64,000 nt of DNA from Vibrio atlanticus. GTDB lineage: Bacteria > Pseudomonadota > Gammaproteobacteria > Enterobacterales > Vibrionaceae. The stretch covers positions 248,001 to 312,000 of the forward strand of contig NZ_AP025461.1 in assembly GCF_024347315.1 (NCBI RefSeq), given 5' to 3'. Made by a program: the position numbers and the translations under genes. The first letter of the stretch is position 1. Each line of letters starts with the position of its first letter. The notes below the pieces were generated by a model that was given only the letters and a program-made list of their open reading frames with translations, did not search any database and had not been told where the DNA came from. Of the stretch, positions 18,726 through 28,235 are shown piece by piece.

Positions 18726-19558
18726 GATCTGGTTCCTAATTCGGTACATGATAATGCCGCTATGTGACTGGCTTTCTTTAGAGAGTCACGAAAATCTTGA
18801 CTCTCCGAGTAGTAGTGACAAAAAGCTCCATGGAAAATATCCCCGGCACCTAGCGTATCGATAGCGTCAACTTTAGGTGCAGGAATTACCCCGCTACTTG
18901 ACTCATCACTATAAAAAACACCTTTGTCACCCAGCGTCATTGCCCACTTTTTGATCCCGTATTGGTCGCAAAGTGCCTGCATTTTATCTTTGTCACCATT
19001 GGTGAATTCCTCCGAAACAATAGGAATAGTACAGAGAGATAAAAACTGTTCGCTGTGCGATTTCCAAGTACCAGCGTCTAACACAATATCCCCAGTAAAC
19101 TCAGCCAAAGCTTGCACGTTTGCGCTAATAAACGGATGCTCATATTGATCAAGTAATACGAGCTTTGCATTATCTAGCCACTTAGGGTCTAAACTCATCA
19201 CCTTTTCGCAATCAGGCTGACTGGCGTTAACGATGAGCCTAGATGCAGTTTGCTTTGCAGAGATAATGTTCGATAGTGGTAGCTGGTATTCATCGTCTAA
19301 ACTTAAATCCACAACCGAAATTTCGTGTTCATTAAGCTCTGCTGTCACTATCGATTTATAGAGGTGCTCTTTACCTAAACATGTCCAAAGGTGTACATCA
19401 GAGCCTAATGCGTTGCATGCAATGGCAGCATTGAGTGCAGACCCACCACCACCAATAAAATCAGCAATCGCATTCACCTTTTGATCAGGATCAGGCATCA
19501 CTTCAACAAAGCTCATCAAATCAATCGTGCTTCTGCCTATAAATACACAATTTCCCAT
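18704..19558 (-). CDS. PfkB-family carbohydrate kinase
   Basis: 284-residue ribokinase-fold kinase. The N-terminal GGGGSALNAAIACNALG corresponds to the sugar-binding glycine motif; the C-terminal signature DTLGAGDIFHGAF carries the catalytic Asp. It is probably a fructokinase or ketohexokinase, given the sucrose hydrolase and aldolase next door, but PfkB members also use ribose, tagatose-6-phosphate and others. It begins 18 bases after the aldolase stop and overlaps the next kinase. Confidence 0.87.
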   Translation of the reverse strand: MGNCVFIGRSTIDLMSFVEVMPDPDQKVNAIADFIGGGGSALNAAIACNALGSDVHLWTCLGKEHLYKSIVTAELNEHEISVVDLSLDDEYQLPLSNIISAKQTASRLIVNASQPDCEKVMSLDPKWLDNAKLVLLDQYEHPFISANVQALAEFTGDIVLDAGTWKSHSEQFLSLCTIPIVSEEFTNGDKDKMQALCDQYGIKKWAMTLGDKGVFYSDESSSGVIPAPKVDAIDTLGAGDIFHGAFCHYYSESQDFRDSLKKASHIAALSCTELGTRSWLKHIR

Positions 19559-19576
19559 ACATAGAACTCCTTTGAA

Positions 19577-20629
19577 TTACAGCTCACCGCTAGCGTAGCG
19601 TGCAGCCATATCATCCATAGAAATTGGTGTAATCTTGTCACCGTGACCAGCACAACCAAATCGTTCAAATCGGTTTAAACAAAGTGTCGTTAGTTCATCC
19701 ATTCCTGCTAATAGGAACTTACGAGGGTCAAACTCTTGCGGATTTTTCATCGCTAATTCTCGGAAGCGACCAGACATCGCCATACGGCAATCAGTATCGA
19801 TATTTACCTTGCGAACACCATGTTTGATACCGCGCTCGATTTCTTCGATTGGCACACCATATGTTTGAGGCATTTCACCGCCATTCTCATTGATCATATC
19901 TTGTAAGTATTGAGGAACCGATGAAGCTCCATGCATAACTAGGTGAGTCGTTGGGAGCTTCGAGTGAATTTCTTCGATTACGTTCATCGCTAAGATATCG
20001 CCATCAGGTTTGCGAGTGAACTTGTAAGCACCATGGCTTGTGCCACAAGCGATCGCTAATGCGTCAACCTTTGTTCTTTTAACAAAATCAACGGCTTGAT
20101 CTGGGTCTGTTAGCAGCTGGCTCTTTTCAAGGATACCAACAGCACCAACGCCATCTTCAGCTTCAGCTTCACCGGTTTCTAAAGAGCCAATACAACCCAA
20201 CTCACCTTCAACTGAAGCACCAACCCAGTGCGCAGATTGAGCGATACGAGAAGTAATATCTACATTGTAGTCGTAGCTGCTTGGTGTTGATGCATCACGC
20301 TCCAATGAGCCATCCATCATGACCGATGTAAAGCCGTGGCGAATTGCTGACAGACATGTTTCTTCGCTATTGCCATGATCTTGATGAAGAACGATTGGTG
20401 TTTTCGGGAACATTTCAGCAAGTGCACAAACCATCTTGTAAAGCATCACATCACCTGCGTAGCTTTTACGAGCATTGATACTCGCCTGTAAGATGACACC
20501 TGAATTACATTTTGCTGCAGCGCGTACAATGGCAAGTCCTTGCTCCATGTTGCTGATGTTGAAAGCTGGAACTGCATAACCATTTTCTGCTGCGTGATCC
20601 AGTAGTTGTCTTAGTGTAACGATTGCCAT
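19577..20629 (-). CDS. Class II fructose-bisphosphate aldolase, CbbA (Calvin-cycle) subtype
   Basis: About 350 residues. It splits fructose-1,6-bisphosphate (or sedoheptulose-1,7-bisphosphate) and is zinc-dependent. Features: [24 protein letters not shown] start, [11 protein letters not shown] with Asp/His catalytic and zinc residues, [14 protein letters not shown], and HGASSVPQ near the third zinc His. The layout matches the subtype seen in photo- and chemoautotrophs rather than the E. coli FbaA subtype. The internal ATG at 20627-20629, preceded by GGAG, was chosen. First gene of the operon, with an operator cluster just upstream. Confidence 0.93.
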   Translation of the reverse strand: MAIVTLRQLLDHAAENGYAVPAFNISNMEQGLAIVRAAAKCNSGVILQASINARKSYAGDVMLYKMVCALAEMFPKTPIVLHQDHGNSEETCLSAIRHGFTSVMMDGSLERDASTPSSYDYNVDITSRIAQSAHWVGASVEGELGCIGSLETGEAEAEDGVGAVGILEKSQLLTDPDQAVDFVKRTKVDALAIACGTSHGAYKFTRKPDGDILAMNVIEEIHSKLPTTHLVMHGASSVPQYLQDMINENGGEMPQTYGVPIEEIERGIKHGVRKVNIDTDCRMAMSGRFRELAMKNPQEFDPRKFLLAGMDELTTLCLNRFERFGCAGHGDKITPISMDDMAARYASGEL

Positions 20630-20661
20630 TTTCTTCTCCAATTTAGTTTTAATTGTTTCTT

Positions 20662-20703
20662 GCAATTAAATCTATTTCATTTAATTGCAACTGGCAATTA
20701 AAT
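20662..20703 (-). promoter_or_regulatory. Operator cluster upstream of the aldolase operon
   Basis: Three 10-bp half-sites: GCAATTAAAT (20662-20671), ATTTAATTGC (20679-20688), GCAATTAAAT (20694-20703), spaced by 7 and 5 bases. Together they make two overlapping palindromes 33 bases before the aldolase start. The same half-site occurs in front of the GH32 gene. The likely ligand is the ROK regulator at 22604-23833. Confidence 0.8.
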
Positions 20704-20802
20704 GAAATGTAGAATGTGAAAAGGATCGTGTTTTTGTTTTGAGGATCGTTATTTGAGTTGGATAAAAAGGACTTTTTTTCATGGGGATACTTTTTGAGGA
20801 AC

Positions 20803-20832
20803 AAAAAAGCCCAGCAATAAGCTGGGCTAAAA
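20803..20832 (-). terminator. Terminator of the GH32 gene
   Basis: Stem AGCCCAGC/GCTGGGCT with a short loop (20808-20828), flanked on the minus strand by TTTTTTGTTCC. It lies 25 bases after the GH32 stop, so the hydrolase and the aldolase operon are separate transcripts. Confidence 0.87.
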
Positions 20833-20856
20833 AGAAGAAGGGGAAAGCTGAATCAG

Positions 20857-22380
20857 TTATTCGGCAACACTTTTCATACCGAATGTTTTTAGTGTCTCAA
20901 TTCTAGCATTGCCGTTCTTAGCGTATACATAGAGACCTGCACTGTCTTCATCAGAGAAGATGTTATTGGTCATCACAGTACGACCTCCATCGGTAAAGAC
21001 TTCCACAGAAATACTGTCCATAAAGATACGGATGTTTGCTCGATCTTTACTCGCACACTCTAGTGGGCATGTTCTACGTAAGGCTGAACGACTGCCCGAT
21101 TGAGTACGATCAAAGGCCAGTTCGCCTTTCTTTAGATCCAACTCAATCAGTGTTTTCTGCTCACCTTTACTGCGAATTTCAAATACAATGCTATCACAGT
21201 CGCTTGCGGCTAGATCGATGTCAGCAATGATTTCACAGTGAACATTATCACCTGCTTCAAATGCGAATTTTTCACCATCGTTTAACTTGAGTTCAGTATG
21301 CCTTTTTGGTGAATGACGCAATTTTTCAACTTCTTGTACAGGTGTGAATTTCAGTTTTCCGTCATGACATAAAGATACTTCACGAGCCAGAGAGATGCTC
21401 CCGTACCAACCAAGTTCACTGGTGTCGTAAGTTCCATCACACCATGGCATGAACGGCCATGAACCAATCCATGCTTGGATTAGAGTACGCCCATTTTCAT
21501 CATCGAATACTTGTGGTGCATAGTAGTCAAAGCCCCAATCTAATGAGCCCATTGTTGACCAATGGAATTTGCCTGTTTGGTAATCAAGGTCACCAACAAG
21601 GTAGACCACCTGACGTTGCTGCATACCCATAGGTGAATACATGAGTACGTGCTTGTCACCCAATTTGAAAATATTTGGACACTCAAGCATTGTGCCTAAT
21701 TCACCCATACTCTCTACACAGTACCCTACGAATTCCCAATCGGTTAAGTTTTCCGAGCGGTGTAGACATACTTTACCGAAACCGTTGGTCTCGTAGTTTG
21801 ATGGGTTAATTAGATCGCTCACGCCATCTGTAACACCCGTCACCATGTACCATGACCCATCGTGTTTCCAAACCTTTGGATCGCGGAAGTCATGCAGGTT
21901 AATTCCCTCTGGCGGATCAGATAAGATTGGATTACCGTCGTACTTGTCAAAGTTAATGCCATCAGTCGATGTTGCCATGCATTGAACTTGGCGAGCTTGA
22001 GCACACCCAGTGTAGAAAAGTGTCATCACACCATCATTGTTCACAGCACTACCAGTAAAAATACCTCCGCCATCCCAGCCGTCATATTCTTCACTTGGTG
22101 CTAAAGCTTCTGGCAGTGTTTCCCAGTGAATGAGATCTTCGCTGACTGCGTGTCCCCAGTGCATGGTTCCCCACTTGCCAGTGAAAGGATGGTGTTGATA
22201 GAAAAGGTGATATTTACCCTGATATTGAATCAATCCATGCGGGTCATTAATCCAGCCTACCGGTGCTTGGTAATGGTAATGCTCACGCCAATGGTGCTGC
22301 TTAACCGTATCTTTATGCTCAGCGATGTATTCTTCAACTTGATCAATAATTGCCTGATGCTTCTTCTTATCGAATACCAC
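20857..22380 (-). CDS. GH32 sucrose-6-phosphate hydrolase / invertase
   Basis: About 507 residues, cytoplasmic (no signal peptide). It hydrolyses beta-fructofuranosides such as sucrose or sucrose-6-phosphate. Seen: WINDPHG (nucleophile Asp; the usual Asn is His), FRDPKVW (RDP transition-state motif), MLECPNIF (EC acid/base) and the C-terminal beta-sandwich. The GTG start at 22378-22380 has GGAGG five bases upstream. It belongs to the ROK-controlled sugar locus and has an operator cluster 26 bases upstream. With an MFS porter rather than a PTS here, free sucrose is the more likely substrate. Confidence 0.93.
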   Translation of the reverse strand: MVFDKKKHQAIIDQVEEYIAEHKDTVKQHHWREHYHYQAPVGWINDPHGLIQYQGKYHLFYQHHPFTGKWGTMHWGHAVSEDLIHWETLPEALAPSEEYDGWDGGGIFTGSAVNNDGVMTLFYTGCAQARQVQCMATSTDGINFDKYDGNPILSDPPEGINLHDFRDPKVWKHDGSWYMVTGVTDGVSDLINPSNYETNGFGKVCLHRSENLTDWEFVGYCVESMGELGTMLECPNIFKLGDKHVLMYSPMGMQQRQVVYLVGDLDYQTGKFHWSTMGSLDWGFDYYAPQVFDDENGRTLIQAWIGSWPFMPWCDGTYDTSELGWYGSISLAREVSLCHDGKLKFTPVQEVEKLRHSPKRHTELKLNDGEKFAFEAGDNVHCEIIADIDLAASDCDSIVFEIRSKGEQKTLIELDLKKGELAFDRTQSGSRSALRRTCPLECASKDRANIRIFMDSISVEVFTDGGRTVMTNNIFSDEDSAGLYVYAKNGNARIETLKTFGMKSVAE

Positions 22381-22406
22381 AAGGACCTCCAATGTTATCG
22401 AAATAT

Positions 22407-22448
22407 ATTTAATTGCAACCTGCAATCAAATATATTTCATTTAATTGC
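22407..22448. promoter_or_regulatory. Operator cluster between GH32 and ROK regulator
   Basis: Half-sites ATTTAATTGC (22407-22416), GCAATCAAAT (22422-22431, one change), ATTTAATTGC (22439-22448), spaced 5 and 7 bases. It is the mirror image of the cluster at 20662-20703. It lies in the divergent region and can serve both the hydrolase and the regulator gene. Confidence 0.8.
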
Positions 22449-22603
22449 AGCTAACAAATATAGTATGATGAACTTGAGATTGCGCTCACATAAGTAAAGT
22501 AGGCTCAATTTCTAACTATATGATTTTATTGAATCTTAACTTTTTCTATATATTGTGTAGATCCATTGGAACGTTATTGCAGATCAAATTGGTCGGGAGA
22601 ACT

Positions 22604-23833
22604 ATGAATAAGCCTATGAGAAGCGGACTGGGCGTTTCGTTAGATGATGTACAAAATCATAATAAGCGCGTCATTCTTAATGCACTTCACAATAGTGGTA
22701 GTTGCTCCAGAAAAGAGATCAGCCAATTGGTTGGACTTGACCAAGCGACGGTGACGAGAGCGATAAAACCTTTAATAGAACAAGGACTTATTGTTGAAAC
22801 GGGTGTGCGAAAAGCGGCACGTGGTCGAAGCTCTATCTATCTGGGGTTCAATACCCAACATCTACGAATTGTGTCCGTTCGAATACAGCGTACTAACTTC
22901 TCAATTGATACCTACGATCTCAATGGTGTTTCGCTAACCAACGTAGTCAAACCCATTAATACTGATAATAGCCCAGAAGAGCTGATCGAGTATTTGACTA
23001 AGCAAGTGAGCGATGTTCTGAAAGAGCAGGAATGTGATGTTTTGGGGATTGCAGTGGCGATGCCCGGTCCATTCTTAGAGCAAGATAATAAAATCATGCT
23101 GATGACTGATGCTAAAAATTGGCAAGATATTGATTTCATTTCCCACATGCGAGAACAATTTCCAGACTATCCAATTTATGCTGGCCATGATGCAAAACTG
23201 GCAGCACTCGCGGTTTGGCGCCAGCTACAAAGCACCTATGAAGCAAGCGTTTTACTGTATGTCTCTCTTGGGCAGGGTGTAGGTTCGGGCTTAGTGATTG
23301 AAGGGCAGGTTTATCACGGCAGTTTAGGTACTGCTGGGGAGATTGGCCACACATCGATCAATTTTCAAGGGCCGCAATGTAAGTGTGGCAATCTAGGTTG
23401 CCTTGAGCTGTATAGCTCGACGACGGCTTTAGTGGAACGCTACAAGCAAGAGGCGTCACTAGTATCCGCGGACTTTGAAATGGTAGTTAATGCATTTCAT
23501 GACAGAGAATCTGCTGCGATAAACGCGGTTGATTACTTAGCTAAGTGCTTGGCACATGGCTTAGTGAATAACATTAACCAATTAAACCCTGATTTAGTGG
23601 TGATTGGTGATGAACTGACGCAATTAGGGGCTGATTTCTTAAGTCGTGTAAAGGAATACACATATCGTTTATTACTTCCGGATCTAGCAAGCAATATCGA
23701 ACTGGTTCTTGATGAGAGTGATGAAGATTTGGTTCATAAAGGTAACTATCACAACGTGATGTCAAATGAGCTACTGCTGCCTTTGGCACATTTGGGGATT
23801 AAAGCCACCAACACACCTGAAAGTTCTAAATAA
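22604..23833 (+). CDS. ROK-family transcriptional repressor
   Basis: About 409 residues, NagC/Mlc-like. An N-terminal winged helix (SRKEISQLVGLDQATVTRAI) is fused to a ROK sugar-kinase-like domain with YVSLGQGVGSGLVI and the zinc motif region GPQCKCGNLGCLELY. The ATG at 22604 was chosen (GGGAGA just upstream); a longer frame exists upstream but lacks family sequence. It is divergent from GH32 and the obvious candidate to bind the 10-bp half-sites. The inducer is probably a sugar or sugar phosphate of this pathway. Confidence 0.92.
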   Translation: MNKPMRSGLGVSLDDVQNHNKRVILNALHNSGSCSRKEISQLVGLDQATVTRAIKPLIEQGLIVETGVRKAARGRSSIYLGFNTQHLRIVSVRIQRTNFSIDTYDLNGVSLTNVVKPINTDNSPEELIEYLTKQVSDVLKEQECDVLGIAVAMPGPFLEQDNKIMLMTDAKNWQDIDFISHMREQFPDYPIYAGHDAKLAALAVWRQLQSTYEASVLLYVSLGQGVGSGLVIEGQVYHGSLGTAGEIGHTSINFQGPQCKCGNLGCLELYSSTTALVERYKQEASLVSADFEMVVNAFHDRESAAINAVDYLAKCLAHGLVNNINQLNPDLVVIGDELTQLGADFLSRVKEYTYRLLLPDLASNIELVLDESDEDLVHKGNYHNVMSNELLLPLAHLGIKATNTPESSK

Positions 23834-23855
23834 AGTTAGCTAACACAAGCCAAAC

Positions 23856-23886
23856 AAAAATAGCCGCTAGTGAGCGGCTATTTTTA
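23856..23886. terminator. Bidirectional terminator between ROK and dehydrogenase genes
   Basis: Stem ATAGCCGCT/AGCGGCTAT (23861-23882) with a 4-base loop. T-run on the + side and A-run on the left, so it can end both converging genes. Confidence 0.87.
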
Positions 23887-23916
23887 ATTATCTAAACGAA
23901 GTTTCTATTACTCTTT

Positions 23917-24792
23917 CTACTTCTTTGTCTCTTCAACCACGGCTTTCATCAATACCGAGGTATCCATACGGCCTTGTCCTTGGGCAGACAGTGCCTTGTA
24001 TGCGTTGTTGGTTTTTTCCGTCAAAGGAAGTTGGATGCCTTGGCGCTCTGCTTCATCTAAGCAGAAACCTAAATCTTTGATCATCCAATCAATTGCAAAG
24101 CCAAAATCGAACTTGTCTTGCGCCATTGTGGTTGCGCGGTTTTCCATCTGCCATGAACCAGCTGCGCCGTTTTTCAGGCAATCAACCAGAGTTGGGATAT
24201 CCAAACCTGATTTTTCAGCAAGTACCAAGCCTTCAGAAAGGCCATTCAGTACGCCTGCAATGCAGATCTGGTTAACCATTTTCGCGCGTTGGCCTTGGCC
24301 GACTTTACCCATCAGAACCGACGACTTACCGTAAGCTTCGAACACAGGTTGAAGGTCATTGAATAGCGCTTGTTCGCCGCCACACATAATAGTTAACACA
24401 CCATTTTCTGCGCCCGCTTGGCCACCAGACACTGGTGCGTCCATAAAGCGAACACCAGCTTGCTTCGCTGCCACTTCAAGCTCTTCAGACAGCACAGCAG
24501 ACGTTGTGGTGTGATCGACAAGAATCGCGTTTGGCTTCATTGCAGCCAATGCGCCTGTTTCGCTGGTTGTCATGCTGCGAACGTCGTCATCGTTACCTAC
24601 ACAAACCAATACCACGTCAGCTTCTGCTACACATTCAGCCACAGATTCTGCCGCTTTACCTTGGTGTTTATCAGCCCAGTCTAGCGCTTTGCTGTGAGTG
24701 CGGTTAAATACCGTTACTTCAAAACCGGCTTTGACTAGGTGGCCTGCCATTGGGAAGCCCATAACGCCTAGCCCGATAAAACTTACTTTCAT
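23917..24792 (-). CDS. 3-hydroxyisobutyrate dehydrogenase-family oxidoreductase
   Basis: 291-residue beta-hydroxyacid dehydrogenase. Rossmann motif GLGVMGFPMAGHL at the N-terminus, substrate motif DAPVSGGQAGAENG, catalytic Lys in GQGQRAKMVNQ. It may reduce tartronate semialdehyde or succinate semialdehyde, or oxidise 3-hydroxyisobutyrate; sequence alone does not decide. It is isolated from any valine or glyoxylate operon here and lies 12 bases after the LysR-type gene on the same strand, so the two may be co-transcribed. Confidence 0.9.
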   Translation of the reverse strand: MKVSFIGLGVMGFPMAGHLVKAGFEVTVFNRTHSKALDWADKHQGKAAESVAECVAEADVVLVCVGNDDDVRSMTTSETGALAAMKPNAILVDHTTTSAVLSEELEVAAKQAGVRFMDAPVSGGQAGAENGVLTIMCGGEQALFNDLQPVFEAYGKSSVLMGKVGQGQRAKMVNQICIAGVLNGLSEGLVLAEKSGLDIPTLVDCLKNGAAGSWQMENRATTMAQDKFDFGFAIDWMIKDLGFCLDEAERQGIQLPLTEKTNNAYKALSAQGQGRMDTSVLMKAVVEETKK

Positions 24793-24804
24793 TTCTTTCT
24801 CCTT

Positions 24805-25707
24805 TTATTTGACCGAGTCATCGCTATGAAAAGATCGAACACTCTCAATCAATGCATCAATAAGCAAGGTCAAAGCCTTTGGCTGATATTTTCTTTCTTT
24901 GTACACTAAATACGCTTGGCGATCACCCCGATGGTACTCAGGGAGCACTTGAATCAGATTCATCTCAGGGGATACATGACGAAAAGGCAATGAAGCAAGC
25001 CCCAAGCCTTTTTGCGCCGCCGCCGCCACCGCATGGATATCGTTGACGATGAACTTGGGTTTAATCGTGATCATCTGCTCTAAGCGGTCGGATTTGTAGA
25101 GCGGCATATCAAACACATCATCGACATTAATCCAATCTTGCAGCTCCAAATCGTTCGGCTTTCCTATTGTTTCACGCGAATCCAAATATTCTTGGCTCGC
25201 GAAAAATCCGTGTTTGGCCTTGAAAAGCGGACGAGCAATCATGCCTTCCATATCCGAGATTTTAAACGTGATCAGTAAGTCACGATCGGTCTGCGGAATA
25301 AGCTGTTGCTGGCTCAGAGTTAGGTCGAGTTGAACGTTTGGATATTGAGTGAGGAATTGCTCTACTGTCGACCGTAGAAAGCCACTATAGAAGTTATGAG
25401 GCACTGCGAGCTTAATCTTACCTTGGATAGCATCACGCTCTTCCAACAAGCTATTAAAGCCTTGATGGATAGACTCCATGCCACTGCTCAGTGCAGCAAA
25501 GGCCGCCTCGCCGTCTTTAGTGGCCACCAGCTCACGACCTTTCTTTTCTAAAAGTCGGATATTCAGGCGATCTTCCAATGCGGTTAGCCTACGCGACATA
25601 GTCGACACTGGGAGTTGCAGCCGTTTAGAAGCCGATAGCAAAGAGCCCTCTTCAACCACTGCACAGAATAAGAACAGATCATCAATGTTTCCAAATATGG
25701 AATTCAT
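24805..25707 (-). CDS. LysR-family transcriptional regulator
   Basis: About 300 residues. The N-terminal winged helix (LFLFCAVVEEGSLLSASKRLQLPVSTMSRRL) is followed by a LysR substrate-binding domain. The second ATG (25705-25707) was preferred because the family sequence begins right after it; nine more residues are possible. It is adjacent to the dehydrogenase (downstream, same strand) and divergent from the DUF2798 gene; either may be its target. Confidence 0.9.
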   Translation of the reverse strand: MNSIFGNIDDLFLFCAVVEEGSLLSASKRLQLPVSTMSRRLTALEDRLNIRLLEKKGRELVATKDGEAAFAALSSGMESIHQGFNSLLEERDAIQGKIKLAVPHNFYSGFLRSTVEQFLTQYPNVQLDLTLSQQQLIPQTDRDLLITFKISDMEGMIARPLFKAKHGFFASQEYLDSRETIGKPNDLELQDWINVDDVFDMPLYKSDRLEQMITIKPKFIVNDIHAVAAAAQKGLGLASLPFRHVSPEMNLIQVLPEYHRGDRQAYLVYKERKYQPKALTLLIDALIESVRSFHSDDSVK

Positions 25708-25791
25708 ACTTCTATATGTGCCTATTTTTCTCATTAATGGATAGATATAACCTTATCTTATCAACAACAGAAAATCACGGGAGAACACAGT

Positions 25792-26052
25792 ATGAACAAC
25801 AAACAATTTTGGGTAACCGCGATTTTATCCTCCCTGACCATGGCGACTATCATGTCTGGGTTAATTTCTGGCTACAAAATGGGATTCAGCCCCGAGTGGC
25901 CGCCAATCTGGCTGCAAAGCTTTTTCATTGCTTGGCCGTGTGCATTGGTACTGAGTTTTACTCTACTGCCTCAGGTTAGAAAATTTTCCAGTTGGGTAAC
26001 GACACCTAGAGTAAAGAAGTCAGGCAATAGTGACTTGCTAGATTCATTATAA
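25792..26052 (+). CDS. DUF2798 small membrane protein
   Basis: 86 residues with two membrane segments (about 8-28 and 41-62). The sequence fits the DUF2798 pattern (segment, short loop with W, segment, then LLPQVRKF). Function unknown. It is divergent from a LysR gene, an arrangement that suggests regulation by it. ATG with GGGAG upstream. Confidence 0.85.
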   Translation: MNNKQFWVTAILSSLTMATIMSGLISGYKMGFSPEWPPIWLQSFFIAWPCALVLSFTLLPQVRKFSSWVTTPRVKKSGNSDLLDSL

Positions 26053-26623
26053 ATCAATTAGTTACAATTAACCCTTCCGGTATTAGACCAAAGTTCGATA
26101 ACTAAAAAATAATACAACGCCCCGCAAAAGGGCTTTAAATAATAAATTGCATTAATAAACACAACGTGCCCAACATCACAAATAAATATGAAATATTAAT
26201 CATATTCAAACAGATTATAGATAAATGAATCTGGATTGATAGAATGCCAACGCTATCAATATAAGGAACTTAAAATGAAAAAAACAACGTTAGCTTTGGC
26301 TATCATGAGCACATCAATTCTAGTTGGTTGCAACGATAACAATGATGGTGGCTTACCTTCTTCAGGCGCTCCAGCAGAAAAGATAACCAGCGACTACAAC
26401 TTCATAGACGAACCTGTGAAAGGGCTTTACTATAAATCGGCGAGTCAATCTGGATGCACAAATGAGGGGGGTACCTTTTCAATTGTCGCGGGAGAGTCAG
26501 TAGATTTCTATATCGGACGTTGTGATAGCAATAACGAGCCAACGCTTACAGATAACGACGTTAAAATTGGCACAGTGAGTGCTCCTTCAACGTATACAAC
26601 ACCATACGATCTAATGGTTGCTA

Positions 26624-27506
26624 GGGCGTGTTGATCTTTGCTGTACATTTTGTGTTCAACAATACATCGGTAGCCACATTAACATGAATGCCAGCGATAA
26701 CATGCTGGCATAATTCCTTTCTAGCTTGTCATATCTACTTGAAATAGCTCGATAATGCTTAATTCTCCCAAAGGCATTTTCGACCAAGTGACGATACTTG
26801 TATAGACACCAATCCATACTGTCTTTGTCTATATCTTGTCCGTAATTGCGTTTAGCAATTACCGTTTCTCCGCCACGTTCCTTAACAAAAGTACGGAAAG
26901 GTTCGCTGTCATATCCTTTATCACAAACGATAGTATTAACTTCATCGAGTTGTTCAACTAAGCTTTCGGCATGCACTATATCGTGGCGTTGTCCTTCTGA
27001 TAAATCAAAGCAAATCGGCAGACCACCACTATCTACGGCTAAGTGAATTTTGGTTGAGTTGCCCCCGCGACTTTTTCCTATTTGCTCTGAGCTTTCAGTA
27101 GCTGCACCTGTACTATGCTGATGCGCTCGAACTATAGAGCCATCAAGAAAGACCCATTCAAAATCAGCCATGCTAGATAAGCTTTTGAAAAGTTTATCTA
27201 AAATCCCTTTCTTTGACCAAAGATTAAATCGTCTGTAAACGGTACTCCACTCTCCGAACTCAGAGGGTAGATCTCGCCAAGGAATACCTGTTCTCATTCG
27301 ATAAAGTATTCCTTCAAATGTCATTCGATGTTCAGTTTTATCGTAAATACGACCTGTACTTTTCATAACTTGGAGTAGCAGTTCCCAGCGAATATCAGTT
27401 AGCATTGTTCTTGGCATGGTATTGGTTATGGTTTTACTTTTGGCGAAGCAAATTATAACTCTTTACCATGCTGTTCAAAAAACACTCACGAAAGATCAAC
27501 ACGCCC
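26624..27506 (-). mobile_element. IS5-family insertion sequence (IS427-like), 883 bp
   Basis: Terminal inverted repeats share the first 16 bases, GGGCGTGTTGATCTTT, at both ends. The flanks show a TA duplication (TA before 26624 and after 27506), as expected for the IS427 group of IS5. One transposase gene fills the element. Both ends and the transposase frame are intact, so it may still be active. Confidence 0.93.
26656..27417 (-). CDS. IS5-family transposase
   Basis: 253-residue DDE transposase in one frame. N-terminal domain with GILYRMRTGIPWRDLP and FGEWSTVYRRFNLW; catalytic residues in WVFLDGSIVRAH (D), TIVCDKGYDS (D) and HLVENAFGRIKHYR (E). IS427-group elements often need a frameshift between two frames; here the frame is continuous. 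It is oriented opposite to the disrupted gene. Confidence 0.95.
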   Translation of the reverse strand: MPRTMLTDIRWELLLQVMKSTGRIYDKTEHRMTFEGILYRMRTGIPWRDLPSEFGEWSTVYRRFNLWSKKGILDKLFKSLSSMADFEWVFLDGSIVRAHQHSTGAATESSEQIGKSRGGNSTKIHLAVDSGGLPICFDLSEGQRHDIVHAESLVEQLDEVNTIVCDKGYDSEPFRTFVKERGGETVIAKRNYGQDIDKDSMDWCLYKYRHLVENAFGRIKHYRAISSRYDKLERNYASMLSLAFMLMWLPMYC

Positions 27507-28165
27507 TAATAATTCAGAAAAAGCGAATCCAGTAACCATAGCAACATTATTAAAATCACTTACCAGTGACGCTGGCACAGATAAGTTAGATCTATCTGGC
27601 TTACATTTGAATGAGAATGGTGAGGATGTGCGAACCGAACTCCAAGCCCTAATCAATACACCATCAACAGACGCGACTACTGTACTCAATACAGCACTAT
27701 TCACTAAGCTTACTACCGCAAACACAAGTAAAGCTCAGCCTCTAAAAAACACTAACTTTATGGATAAAGCAGTTGTTGAAGCTGAGTTAAAAACCACTTT
27801 AAGCAATATGGGCGGCTCTAACAAATTTGCTTCTTCAGATTTTGCAGGTAAGACAGCAACTACTGAAAACGGAACTGTATATATATTCGGAAGTGATAAT
27901 GGTCCTGATGGTAGTTTTTCTAGTAAAGGGAAACTGACTCTATCTGATGGTTCAGAAACATTTTGGGGAATTTTAAATCGAGATTTCGGAAAAAATGGAG
28001 CAGTTGGTGATTTATACCTTGGGTCCTCCTCTGCAACTATTCGCCTCTTGGATAAAAGAAGCTCTAGTTTGTTAGTTACTGTAAACAACGGTTCTCCGAA
28101 AAAATGGGAAATAAAATAAGTGATTAAGCTTAGCAAACACTAAACGAAACCAATCACTTATGACC

Positions 28166-28206
28166 AAAAAAAACGCCACTTGCAAAACACAAGTGGCGTT
28201 ATTTAT
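28166..28206. terminator. Bidirectional terminator after the lipoprotein gene and YebC
   Basis: Stem AACGCCACTTG/CAAGTGGCGTT (28172-28200) with a 7-base loop. Eight A on the left give a T-run for the minus-strand YebC gene. The + side is followed by ATTTATTT. Confidence 0.87.
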
Positions 28207-28235
28207 TTAACTTTTCGATTTACATCGTATGTAAC

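Larger units (their letters stand above)
26275..28119 (+). pseudogene. Lipoprotein gene interrupted by an IS5-family element
   Basis: The gene starts at 26275 (AGGAAC upstream) with lipobox ILVGC followed by an Asn/Asp/Gly stretch. It is broken at 26623 by the insertion sequence at 26624-27506. Removing the element and one TA copy restores one frame (...LMVA|NNSEKANPVTIATLL...) ending at 28119, 319 residues in all. No other stop or frameshift is present, so the insertion is recent. The intact product would be an exported lipoprotein with a Cys pair in the N-terminal domain and a Thr/Ser-rich C-terminal domain; no family is recognised. As it stands, only about 120 residues would be made from the native start. 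Confidence 0.9.

Noticed and set aside
27607..28119. Separate 170-residue gene after the insertion element
   Set aside because: It is the 3' part of the split lipoprotein gene. The frame joins exactly when the element is removed.
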